Assembly (NCBI GenBank): GCA_033182465.1
Contig: CP137322.1
Span: forward strand, 1,984,001-2,048,000
Direction of reading: 5' to 3'
Length of the DNA stretch: 64,000 nucleotides
Origin: Sanghuangporus weigelae
Lineage: Eukaryota; Basidiomycota; Agaricomycetes; Hymenochaetales; Hymenochaetaceae
How positions within the stretch are numbered: the first letter of the stretch is position 1; each line of letters starts with the position of its first letter. The notes under the pieces are model-generated. The model saw nothing but the letters and a program-made list of their open reading frames with translations, was not told the DNA's origin and did not search any database. The translations under genes were made by a program, and so were the position numbers. Shown piece by piece: positions 36,591 through 47,766 of this stretch.

Positions 36591-38364
36591 CTAAAATATA
36601 GAATTTTCGATTAGAATCTGATGCGATGCAGATGATGACATGGCACTCACGAGGCTCGGGGTCATGTAACTTGGCGTCTGGCATTGCTGTTGAGACAGTC
36701 CGATGACTTGAATAGGAGGACACGCAAATGAAAATGGCAGAGATCCCGGTGATTGATAGCGAAGCGGCACGCTTCGCATAGCAAATTCGTCTGGTAAAGT
36801 CGTCGCTCGTCTAAGAGCTCTGTTCGCCACCACCGCCTTCCCAGATTGTTGCTCACATTCAGGACTAGAGCCCGCGTCTGACAACGGCGGACTAAGGAAC
36901 TGCGTCACACTCCGTGTTCCAGTTGGTGTCGGACCGCACATAACGGCACCTTCACTTCTCGTTCGCTGAATGTTACGCTTTTCGTCACGTGGAGAGGGCG
37001 CTCCCTTGCCAACCCATAGACGCCAACCAAGAGCGTCGCCGAGGGCGCGTTCGCAACGTCCAACTTCCCGAGGAGGTAAACCTGAGAGCTTTGCCCATGC
37101 CCGATTGGAATAGCATCGATCCTGTAGAAATTTGGATGCGAGTATTAGAGCAGCAAGGAAAGTCCTCCGAGGACAGAGGAGCGGTGAAGGCAGTGGTGGC
37201 AGAGGAATTAACGGCTTCGGCGGAATCTTTCGGCGTTTCTCATTCGAATGAGAATTATTACTCGTTGACTGAGCAGAAGGAAACGATGTATCATTCTGTA
37301 AAACGGTCGGAGCATCCGAAATGTCAAATGACATCAGTTCTGTTTGTATGTCATTCACGACAGACGAATCCATGGTGAACTTGAGCTTCAAATCATCCAT
37401 ATCCTCGTTTGAAATTCTTTCATCCGACGTTAGTTCGCGTTGCGCTCCTAGACCACGCTTCTCGTTTTCTACAAGCTCTGGCACCTTGCCCCGAACCGCT
37501 TCGATATAGCAGAGCGCCGACTGCAGGACGCTGCATGTTGTTCGCGAACGGCGGAGCACTTCCTGGACAAAAGTTCTTATAGGAACGAGGTCTTTTTCGC
37601 AGACGATGGTGGAAGCGTTGCTGCCGAAATGCTCGGCAAGAAAGGCAGATGGTAAAATTGCTGACGTCGACGAAGACGTAGGAGGCATCTCCGCGGAAAA
37701 CGCGGGAAGTGGGGACGGCAAGGTGCTGGGTGAACGTGGCGAAGGAAGTTGATTGACCGGACGCTTCAACGTCGGATATTGAGGAGCCGTCAATGATGAT
37801 GGCTGTTTCGCCACCACTGTGATGTCGGTTTGAGTCGAGAAAACTGCAGGGATATTTTCGGGTCGCCATATGTCTGTCAAGCTTTTTACGGCTTGATCTG
37901 AAAAAGTGGGACGTCAGAATATGAACCAGGAAGGAAAATTCTAACAAATTTATCGCCTTTGCATGCATGCGTCTTGCAAAGTTGCCTTAAATGGAAATTC
38001 TTGACTCACCGACGAGGGACGCCACGTAGTTTGCTTTCGTTAATTGTGTCTTCTGGGCTTGCGGCTGTTTCAAGCAGGAGGGTGCCGTCTGGTGCAGTGT
38101 GGAGGCCAGTGGGTGTGGAGAATGCGAAAAGGTTGAGGTGGGTGAGATAGAATACACGGATGGAGCCGGGGTGATTAAATAAGACTCTTGTGGATTGAGA
38201 TGATGATGAGGTTGTTGGCTGGACGAAGAAGATGAGAGGAGTGCATAGTTGGGTGTAGCAACGCCCGTAACTGGGCAACGAGGAGGGGTGTAGGGATGCC
38301 ATCGAGCGTTTGTTCGAGTCGCCCCTGCGCCCCGGTGGACCATAGAATGGGGAATTGATTGCAT
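36591..38364 (-). CDS. Pho80/Pcl-type cyclin
   Basis: Exons (minus): 38364-38010 and 37897-36591; 553 aa. The N-terminal 120 residues are Ser/Pro/His-rich. Then come KSLTDIWRPENIPAVF and the cyclin box: LVPIRTFVQEVLRRSRTTCSVLQSAL, the Y-I-E motif, and after an insertion PRRTFLAALILASKFLQDRCYSNRAW, L-P-P-R-E-V-G-R-C-E and LGWRLWVG, which are hallmarks of Pcl-type cyclins that partner Pho85-like CDKs. About 95 residues, Ser/Asn-rich, interrupt the box between residues 260 and 358. The C-terminal tail is Ser/Pro-rich. A GTGAGT donor near the 3' end (in the codons for LVSAM) could alternatively start a last intron. The start could also be the second Met at 38343. Confidence 0.87.
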
Positions 38365-41300
38365 ATGGATCAGGAAAGTAAACCGATAATAAGCCTTCAC
38401 GAGAGATGCAGAAGAGTTTAACGCATAAAAAGCACAAAGAAGCAATGAAAAGTTTGGGAAATTGGATATAGTGAAAAAGGCTGAGCTGGGAGTATACGAG
38501 CAGATCAAACGCGCGCACTTCACAGATCAGATGAGCAACTCGCGCTCGCCGCGAACATCGATGGGGTGGGTAATAGTGGATTTGGTAGCGTAGAATACGA
38601 GTCCTGAAGTAAAGTATGTGGCAGAATCGACGTTGGCGGAGCAGAGTGCGAGCGGGCAAAAACGGTTTATCTTTAAAGTATACATGTTGACTCCGGTGAG
38701 TCTAGTAGGACGTTCCGAAAGTCTATCGACCTCGGGCCAGTCCTCGTGAGAGAGCCTCGCAAGAGTCGCGATTAGGCTCTAATAGACCTTGAGAAGGGGA
38801 CAGACGAGTGGAAACGGCGAGGCAAGCAGTGGAGAGAGAGCCTGTAGATAGGCAAGAGCGGGTCAGCAGGCGTAGGTTCAGAGTCGTGGGCCAGTTGACC
38901 CAGTGCGTTTAAGGAGTCAGGAGCCAGGTGTGACACTTGCCTAATGCGGTGAATCACCACGAGTCACACTCGATCGCAACGGGATTGGCCGATCACTTCT
39001 CCTCTCCTCTCGGCCTTTCTCGGCTCATCCATTCTTTCTTTCTGACACAGCTCGTCTTATTTTTTTTTCTTTGTTTCGCTTTTGTTTTGAGCCGTGCAGT
39101 AACAAAATCTTCTGCGTGCTTAAGCTTATCGCGGTGGTTGTTAATCCACATCCACTGATCCATCACTGATCACGTCTTGTCCGACTTTCCAAATACCTCT
39201 TTTCACGCACGCACACGCCATCTAATGCACATCAACCCCCTAAGTTTGCGTTCCTTTCCATCATTGCGCTCCTGTTTTGTCCCCTTTGTCCACCTCGTTC
39301 GGAAGTACCCGCTTGCCGCATCTAAGACATGCAACTTGCATTTCAGGATCTTGCCTCGACCAAAGAAGATTCGTTATTGCGATAATATTAATACATGAAT
39401 CATGATACGTCTATTTGTCGCGATGGCTGTGAGATGGAGACGTTGTTGCTGTCAGGTGTTGTTCTTGTTCCGTCAATTGACTGAACGATGGCCTGAACCG
39501 GAAACACAAACGAAATTGTTGTGTCACGTCGCCACCGGTGTGACCGGGAGCGAGTCAGGGAAAAATTTTAGACCGCCGTGACTGCACCGGTTTCCACTTT
39601 TGCACCCGTGCCACATGAGATATGACTCGACTGCGCGCCTCCGTTCGGCCTGGCTTTGCTTGCCACTTTACCTGGCACTGCACGCAGTCAACTTGTGCCA
39701 AAAAGTCGTGCAATGGTGTGTCAACGACATGGAAGATGAAAAACGCAGCTCTCTCATGTTCAGACTCCAGCGCTTTACTATCTCCATGTAACGTAACTGC
39801 AGAAAATATACGAGAAGGAAAAATGGATCACCGTTTGAATCTAACAGCCATCGGGAATCGCGCAATCGTGCTAATGCTAGTTCTCCTGCCTATCCTAGTG
39901 CGGAGCTCCTTCTGATAGCTATACTTTACCTGGCTTCGCGATATCTATCTGTATTTCACCGCCGCATCTTTGACTATCTTGACGCATCTATTCTATTCGC
40001 ACTCCTTTTCTAGCGCTTCTCGATGGATTCACAGCCTTCCTCTGCCCATTTGAGCATTGCAGTCCTGCGGACGGTATGCTACCTAGATGATCTATCAGAC
40101 GGAGTGTAAAGCACGTTCCTCATTCCTGACGTCAGTATCACGGTAGCTACCTCTCCTTTGTGGGTCCCTTGACTGCAAGAACTTCATTAATGATGATGAT
40201 AATGTGAAATCTAGACGAACATGGCGTAGGGTTGCCAATATAAAATCCGCGCTTGTTCAACGTGGTTCCTGTCCTATTCTCATCAGTCGAAGGGAAGCGG
40301 ACTGGCGGTACGCAGATACGTACATCTTCCTTCGTATTTGAGACGCTCTGCGCTGTCTTTAGTAGAGTCTTCCGACTAGAAGTTTGGCATATACAAGAAA
40401 ATTTCGCGCAAGAAGGACGCTCTTCTAGTGATCGTCAAACTTAAATACAGTGCAAGTAGCTATTCTTTCCTTCATACATACAGACATCCTCATGCAGTAC
40501 ACACTTCGAGTCTACCACGCTTCAACGCCTAAAGAGATGCGGCATGCACACACTTCTTGCGGAGAAAGAACGGCTTCATAGAAAGATTGAAACCCACCGT
40601 TCTTACTCCTTTCTTCTTCATGCCCAGACTCCTCCTAATCGGTGTGGCTCACCCTTTATTCTTCCTTCTTTGACCGTTGTGCAATACCCGATGATCGCTA
40701 TGCTCACGCTATGGCCCGCGGGCGCCTCACTCCTGTGTCAGTATTAATGCGGCGCTTCTCGCTCGCTTGTTTATTTGATTCGATTCGATTTGATTCATGC
40801 ATATAGATCTCCATACCTGTTGCCTTTATTCGGTATTCGCCTTCAAATATGATGGATGAGCTCCTTGTGTAGGCCGGAAGAGCCATCACGCTCAGGCCAT
40901 CGAATTTGTTTTCTCGAGGCAATTGCTGCAATGAAAGGCGAAGAGCGGCTCCTTGTAATTCGGGTTTTTGTCGCAAACGCTCACAAGCGAGACACCACCA
41001 GAAGCAAACTGCTGACTAGGCGTCACGGTGGCGACCTATCGTGTACGAAACTTGCGATGTGCTGATCCACTCTCCCTTGGAAACCTAGGTACGAAGAGGC
41101 GTCTGCTCACGAGCTCTTTCGTCGCCGAGGCTCACGCGTCTCGACGCCCATATGCCGGGCCCTGCGCGTCATTGCGCCCATGGTCAGGCATGATATCAGC
41201 ATACGGATGATAATGATTCCGATAACCGAGTGACCGACTAACGCACGTCTTCCTCGCCGTATACGCGAAGGCGATGACGGCCACCGTGTGTAGGTAAGTT

Positions 41301-42983
41301 AACTCATACATCCAGTGCTGAAATCATGTATTGTGTGTGGATACGCTCTTTTTTACTCATTCATGCGTATTGCCTTACTCATGTTCATTCCTTAGACATT
41401 GTGTGTTGTGTTCGTATGGAATGTGTAACGGAATGAGTCCTTTGTTTCCTGGAGTCTGGCGGATCTGAATAAGCTACCTCGCTCTTTGGGCCCGAATGCT
41501 GTAATGAATGTGACTTGAGAGAGTCCGACCCACCGGGTTTCATCACTCAGCAAATGCTTGAGGTCTGCGGCATTTCTAACTAACAGGTCCGTTCTAATAG
41601 GTTATTCCTTTTTCAAACTCAGCGAGGACGACGGTAATGAACGGAAGAACAGCTTGAATAGCTAGTCAATCTGGGTTTGGAAGAACGCTGTCTGTGCCAG
41701 GTTTCCGAGCTCAAGCCATCATCATCATCTTCGTGTTCATGTTCTCGTAGACATGGTCATCTCTATGGACAGGCAATCTAACGTCCCGTCGGTGTCCTAT
41801 GTTGGTCCATATTATTTAGTCACCCTCATCTCGACGGTGCGTCGGACATGTCTTCCTGTGCACCAAGACATCATTCCACTTGCGATGACTTCCTTCCATC
41901 GAGGCAACCCGCCCCCCTCGGACTCTCCTGTGCTTCCGCAGTTGGAGCATCGCATTGGATGTTCTTGCAACATCTCATACAATGTGTTCCCGGAGCTCGA
42001 TGTCCGAGATCCATTCTCTGCTACTCGTCTCACTGTGAGATTGAGAGTAGTCGCACACCGCTCAAAATCGAAAGTACACAGCCATGGAGTTGGATCCGTG
42101 CTGCGGAGACTTGGTGGCTCAGGTCGGCTCCTATTCTCATTCATCCATTATGAGTCTGGGTGAGTAAGTGAAATCCGCCAGATCGACAAAAGTAAATCAC
42201 TTTGTCATCAAGCTTTAGCATCGGAAATCACATCACTATAATTGTGGTAGTCCACGTGAGTATTAGTGGCTCTGATCAAGTCATTATTTTTCTTGTCTTG
42301 TACGTCGCTTACCCACGTTATAACTCGAAAGTGCGATCATTAAATTGATGGTCAGGTCATACGTCGCAGAGTAACGCAACAATAGGACGATAGAAGGCTT
42401 TCAACGCTCGATATCGTCAGGTTTTGTCCCCAACTAAGCGGCTATATCTCATCTCGATTGACATTGACTCGCACTTTCTACAGAGTATCACATTAGTGGC
42501 CATAAATATCCTTGAACGGCGAAAAAATTAGCTTCAGGTGGGACAGCTAATTTGGAGGAATCAAAATCGAGATATTCACTTCGTTTTTGCGATCCAATCA
42601 GGAGCCGTGCTCATTTCCCTCTTTGAAGTCTAACGTCACTTGCTAAAGCCATCTCGACTAGGATCTTAGAAACAACTGCTACCTGAGGAGTCGCAAGTCA
42701 CAGAGTACGAATGTATCGTCTCTTAAACTCAGTCATAGTCAGAATGTACCAGAATTTTGTCCTGCTGGTACAAGACTTATATCAGGTAGGCTTGCATTCC
42801 TAGCCTAAACATCAGCGTCGCTACGACCCCAAGCACAGCATGGACATGAAGGCGACTAATAGTGGAATGGTTGTAACTTGTAACCGGGTGGAATAAAAGG
42901 AAGGGTATATTAGAATCCCATCAAGGAGAGCGGGAAGATGTATGAAAGGAGGGGAAGGGAGGCCCTAGCGTTATAATGGCTGC
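38365..42983. other. Gene-poor stretch of about 4.6 kb
   Basis: This is upstream of the cyclin gene. Pyrimidine-rich plus-strand sequence at about 38995-39090 and overlapping frames on both strands at 41753-42163 were examined; none shows a recognisable domain or good splice continuation. No repeats or mobile elements were recognised. Confidence 0.5.
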
Positions 42984-44311
42984 TTAATGACAGACGTTCA
43001 AATTGAAGAATTTTCCCAGAGGCGGGTTGAACGTATAGGCATCGATATTCTGAAGCCAGCCGTTGACAAATTGATGCAAGCTGGAAATACAGTCAGGCCA
43101 GGGAGGAGAGAGTAGTTTAGGAAGGCGACATACTAATCGCAGTTGTTCTGGCATCTGCAACAATTAGTATTTGCGGCAGCTGTCGCTCGGTCCTATAACA
43201 TCAGAAAATCAGTTTATCAGATCTCAAGGTCATACGGAGATTGCGGTGGCTACTCACGTAGGTAAGGCCTCTAGTCCAGCCATTGTACTGTCCAATCGTT
43301 AAAAGAACATCGCCGTTATTCGCAGACAAAGTGTCAGCAATGTATTTCGCGCCAGTCCGGATGTTAAAGTCCTTTCACATCGTTCGTGAGATACTGACTC
43401 TCGATATAATGACAATAAAGATCGTAACACTTACGGGATCTTTGCAGTTCCCACCAGGGGCACCCCCACACTTATCCCGTGTAAGCTGCATGAGACCTTG
43501 CTCACCCGCTCCACCGACTGTATCCGGCCTGCAAGAACTCTCCTGCATGGCAAAGGCGGCAAGCATGATCGGAGGAACTGTCAAAAAAGGCGAGCAGAAT
43601 TAGAATTTCTGCACGGAATGAAATTACCAAGAAAGACTAACTATTGAACTGCTGTCCGTATTGGTAGAACAGACCAATGAAGTCGGAGCAAGCAGCGAAA
43701 GGACCATCAGTATTGAGATCGGCGGTGACAAGGTTATCAATGCTGATATACGGCGGGTTCCAACCATTACCAGTCAAACCGCAATTAAGCCAGTCAATAT
43801 TACCATTCGGACCGCTGGTAGCAGTAATCTCCCCTGGAGGAAAATTGAATAATGAGCGCTGAAGGTAAACATTCGCAAGAAAAGACATACTAGTTGCGCC
43901 GATATCGCCGCAATTGGACTGTACGTTAATGAGACCAGGGATGACATTTGCATTGACCGGCTTAGCATGTTCCGGAGCAGGCGGATTGTTGTTCTGTTCT
44001 GGCTGTGCTTGAGGCTGGTCGGGGGTAGGAGCTTCCGACCAAGTGGAGGAAGTTGATGTAGACACCGCGGTAGAAGACGAAACAGGACCTGAGCTTGCGT
44101 CTCGGTCCTTGCACCTCCTGGAATCTTTCGTTTGGCGCCTCACTTTCGCGGGACTCACGCTGTTCGCAGCGGATCGACGTTGAGCGAGGCGACGGTGTGA
44201 GGTAAGATGAGCTAAATTGGCTGGTGGCTCATCGAACGCCAGTGATGCCTGAACATTGACTGCAAGGAGGCAAGCCAGAACGAGAACGGAGAGTGTACGA
44301 AAAGGCGTCAT
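42984..44311 (-). CDS. Secreted lytic-transglycosylase-like (SLT/GH23-type fold) protein
   Basis: Exons (minus): 44311-43891, 43833-43642, 43577-43435, 43371-43258, 43192-43134, 43080-42984; 341 aa. The signal peptide is MTPFRTLSVLVLACLLAVNV. A pro-like region with three Arg-Arg pairs (40-41, 45-46, 58-59) and a Ser/Thr/Pro/Gln linker follows. The core begins NIDWLNCGLTGNGWNPPY and contains the SLT-like segment LAAFAMQESSC (Glu217, candidate general acid), GAGEQGLMQL, DFNIRTGAKYIADTL and IGQYNGW, then a Cys-rich C-terminus (NCCRCQNNCDY). Bacterial SLT enzymes cleave peptidoglycan; secreted fungal homologues may act on bacterial walls or chitin-like polymers. That activity is inferred, not shown. 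Confidence 0.87.
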
Positions 44312-45262
44312 TGCCGGAGAACAAAAGGAGTGTAACGATTCAAGCGAGTGTAAACAAAATGCTGACAGGAACTAAAAGAGAAATCCAGGCGGGATTGAAA
44401 TGAGAGAGTTGGAGGATGAAGGCGGAAAACAAAGGTCGTCTGCCAGTGAAGACACAGGGCGGAGAGCACAAGCCGCTGAGGACTTTTCGGCTCTAAAGCC
44501 AAGGTCTATGTTGATGGCCAATGACCAGGGCGCGCCTGCTGCTTTGTTGTCGCCAAGCTAGCCGTGATTCTTTGGACACACTAGGACGAATCTGAATGAT
44601 TTCTAGATCATCATTTTAGATCATCAGTCCTTACAATAATCGCTCGATCGAGGCGCTTTATCATGAGCATCTGATCCGTCCCTTGAGGGTAGGAATTAAA
44701 AGAGCACAACACAATCAGGATGGAAATGAACAATATTACAGTATTTTTACAGGATTCCTCTCCACGCAGAGGTGGTAGGAGAATAACAGAAAGATGCCAA
44801 GGCTTTGACATGCGATCGAAGCGGCGCATGATAATCGGGATAGAACAGCCATGCGTGTTCCGAACGATCGATCAATACCGCACGCTAGAATATTATCATC
44901 ATAATTATACTCCATGCCCGCTTGGCCAAATTGAGATTTTTCAACGCAACTGATGAAACAGAAAATATCAAGTCTCAGGTTTGCATATGTTTGTGCCCGA
45001 GATCATGACGATTTTTCCTCCTTTGAGGGAGTGAAGAAGAGGACGCGATCGGGTAGCGGTTGATGTCGGGATCGGCGCGACGGAGAAAGTGTACTGCACG
45101 TGATCCGAATAATCCTACGTCGACGTGTCCTTTGCCTAAAATTAAGTAGTTATACCCATCCTCTGCAGTCGTTCCCATCTTGCACTCGACCACCACCTGA
45201 ACAATATTAGAGCGCTACGCCTCGTCCTAGGGATTGAACCCTGAGATCTCGTTCTGCTTTGC
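44312..45262. other. Intergenic, divergent promoters
   Basis: The 951 bases lie between the SLT-like and ERO1 starts. A T-arm-like string near 45228-45242 was tested as a tRNA and rejected. No gene is seen. Confidence 0.5.
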
Positions 45263-47461
45263 ATGCTGGCTTCGAGCCGCACAATGTTACCTACCTTGCT
45301 TCTTGTTCCACTTGCGAGCATTGTATCCGCTCAGTCTTCGGACAAATCATTTCTTGGCGAGTCGATATTAAGAGAAAATCAGGTTCAAAATGTGCTTGAG
45401 CATCAACTTGCGAGCGAAGCGGAATGCAAACATATAGTGCGTTCTTGTTTTCTTTCTGTTCGCTTGCCTGGACCTGACGGTGTTCACGTTTCGCATAGCC
45501 CACAGGACCTATCGAAATGACCCAGTGCAACTACGAATCTATAGAGAGTGTCGAGGAAGACCTTTATAAAAATCTGCATGAGCTTGTCACGACGCCCTTC
45601 TTCCGTCATTTCAGGGTGAGTTCAGATGTTGCACACGCCCCGAAAAGTAAACTGACGCACATTAGGTTGACCTGTACCGGGAGTGTCCTTTCTGGGAAGA
45701 AAATGGATTTTGCATGAACCGGGAATGTGGAATAACTACTGTTGATGAGGTGTGTTATCCGCTGATAATATTATTTTACCGAAAATTATCAATTGTATAG
45801 AGCGAGATTCCAGAGAAGTGGCGAGCTGCAAGTCTAAGCAAAGTAGAATTACCACCGGAAGAGCTCGTGCGCCGTTTCTATCCGATGTTGCGTTTGAATC
45901 TATATCAATGCTTAATTAGCGTAATTCACTTCCCGGATGTTACTATAAGGAGTCGGATTATTGCTTTTTGGATGATCATACAGGTAAGTAGTCTTACACG
46001 CCCGATTTAGATTTTCTCACTGAATGGTTTTTGCTTTAGAGGGGGATCATGTTGATTTAATCGCAAATCCCGAGCAGTTCACAGGTTATTCGGGTTTTCC
46101 TGCGAATCGTATTTGGAGTACCATTTACAACGAGAACTGCTTTGGGATCTCCGAATTGGACCTCAAGGCAAAAGCCGATAGCGATAACTCTCCACAAAGC
46201 ACTAATTCTCTGACCAAATCTTCCCTGAAGGAGGCTCAACAGTGCCTGGAGAAAAAAGTGTACTACAAGATTATCTCCGGTGAGTATTTTTCTTATCTTT
46301 GCGATGTCAAAAGTGATAATCATCGATGTCCCAAGGCCTGCACGCTTCTATCTCGATTCACTTATGTCATGACTGGTTCAACCAGACCAGTGGTCAATGG
46401 GTAAGTTTCGATATTTGAACATTTGGTTCCGTGCACTGAGGTACAGTTGATAGATGCCAAATCTTGAATGTTTTGTATCTCGCGTTGCTTCCCATCCTGA
46501 ACGACTGAAATACGTCTACTTCAATACGGTTCTTGTGCTGCGCGCAGTCGCTCGTCTTGGTCCTTACCTCTCGGCGTATGACTACTGTTCATGCAACTCT
46601 GAGACCCACGAAGAGGACAGATTCACTCTCGACAGACTGAACAAGGTAATCGAAATTGCTCAGAATGTGGGCCAGTTCGATGAATTGTCTCTATTTAAAG
46701 GTGAAGATGCCAATGTGAGTTGTGGCCTTATCGGAATGCCAACCATTCGTTTTGACTTGTCGTAAAAGATCGTGAAGGAAGAGTTCAAGGCGCATTTCCG
46801 TAACGTTTCGCGCATTATGGACTGTGTTGGCTGCGATAAATGCCGCTTATGGGGTAAAGTCCAGACGACCGGTGTCGCAACCGCATTGAAAGTTCTGTTT
46901 GAAATGGATGAGAAAGCCCTTGAGTAAGTAGACCGGTGTGCACTTTCATGCATGCAATCCGATTGATAAAAATTTGTTGCAGTCCTTCTACGAACTCGAA
47001 TCTCCTTACTCGGTTGGAAGTCGTAGCCCTCATCAATACTCTTCATCGCTTCACCGAAAGTCTCGTGTATGTAAACGATTTCCGTAGGATGTGGGCTCAA
47101 GCTCCAGATGATGAGTCTCAAAAACTCATCAAGGAGGCAGAGAAAGCTCTGACTGATGCTGTAAGTTTCTCTTGTAGAATATCGAAGAACATCATAACTG
47201 ACGTTCCTGAAGCCTCAGATTACGCCATCTCCCGATCCGCTGCTTCTCCGCACCCCTGGCGCAACAGAAACTCCGAGCCAGCGCGACCTTTATAGATTAT
47301 GGAAGGAGCGTTTCTGGAGTTTTATCTCCTTATGTAGACAGTGCACGAGCAATTGTCTAAGCAACTGCCGGCGAGTGGTCGACTCAATTCTTGAACTCGT
47401 GCGCTCCTCCTTCCAGTCTTTTAAGACTGATAAGAGCGCAGTTCCGCACAGCGATCTCTAG
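45263..47461 (+). CDS. ERO1: Endoplasmic reticulum oxidoreductin 1
   Basis: Eleven exons: 45263-45436, 45499-45615, 45666-45749, 45801-45866, 45920-45983, 46040-46279, 46336-46400, 46454-46714, 46769-46923, 46983-47160, 47219-47461; 548 aa with every phase matching. The signal sequence is [17 protein letters not shown], downstream of an alternative Met. ERO1 hallmarks: [89 protein letters not shown], the active-site [25 protein letters not shown], and [19 protein letters not shown]1 passes electrons from protein disulfide isomerase to oxygen through FAD in the ER lumen. The C-terminal tail contains hydrophobic and Cys residues, suggesting membrane association. Confidence 0.95.
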
Positions 47462-47766
47462 ATTAGAATCCCCTTAATTACATAGCTGTTTCGATGCTGT
47501 CGAAAGAATCTCAGCTCATTTGTAGATTATGTAGACATACAAACACGTATATTGTTATTGAAAAAATAGTGATTTGATGTGAATTGTAAAATCTGGTTTT
47601 CACACGGTCATCAACGTGTCGATCGCCAAAATTCCAGCTGGATTGCACACTCATTCTCTTTCCACATCTTGCGAACGTCTTCATCTGCTCATCAAGAGCG
47701 GTTTGGATTTTCGCTTAGGTTTTTACCGTCAGGTAACTCGTATCAAGGACATTCATCGCTGCTATT
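47462..47766. other. Intergenic between ERO1 and the KH protein gene
   Basis: About 305 bases serve as 3' flank and promoter; nothing else is seen. Confidence 0.5.

Noticed and set aside
38006-38659. 217-codon minus-strand frame upstream of and overlapping the cyclin exon 1
   Set aside because: It is out of frame with the conserved cyclin start and mostly reads untranslated leader.
41753-42163. Overlapping open frames on both strands (136 and 110 codons)
   Set aside because: No recognisable domain, no splice continuation and amino-acid composition like shadow frames.
45210-45290. T-arm-like gggattgaaccct string suggesting a minus-strand tRNA
   Set aside because: The stem halves do not pair well and no matching acceptor, D-arm or anticodon stem is present in the expected positions.
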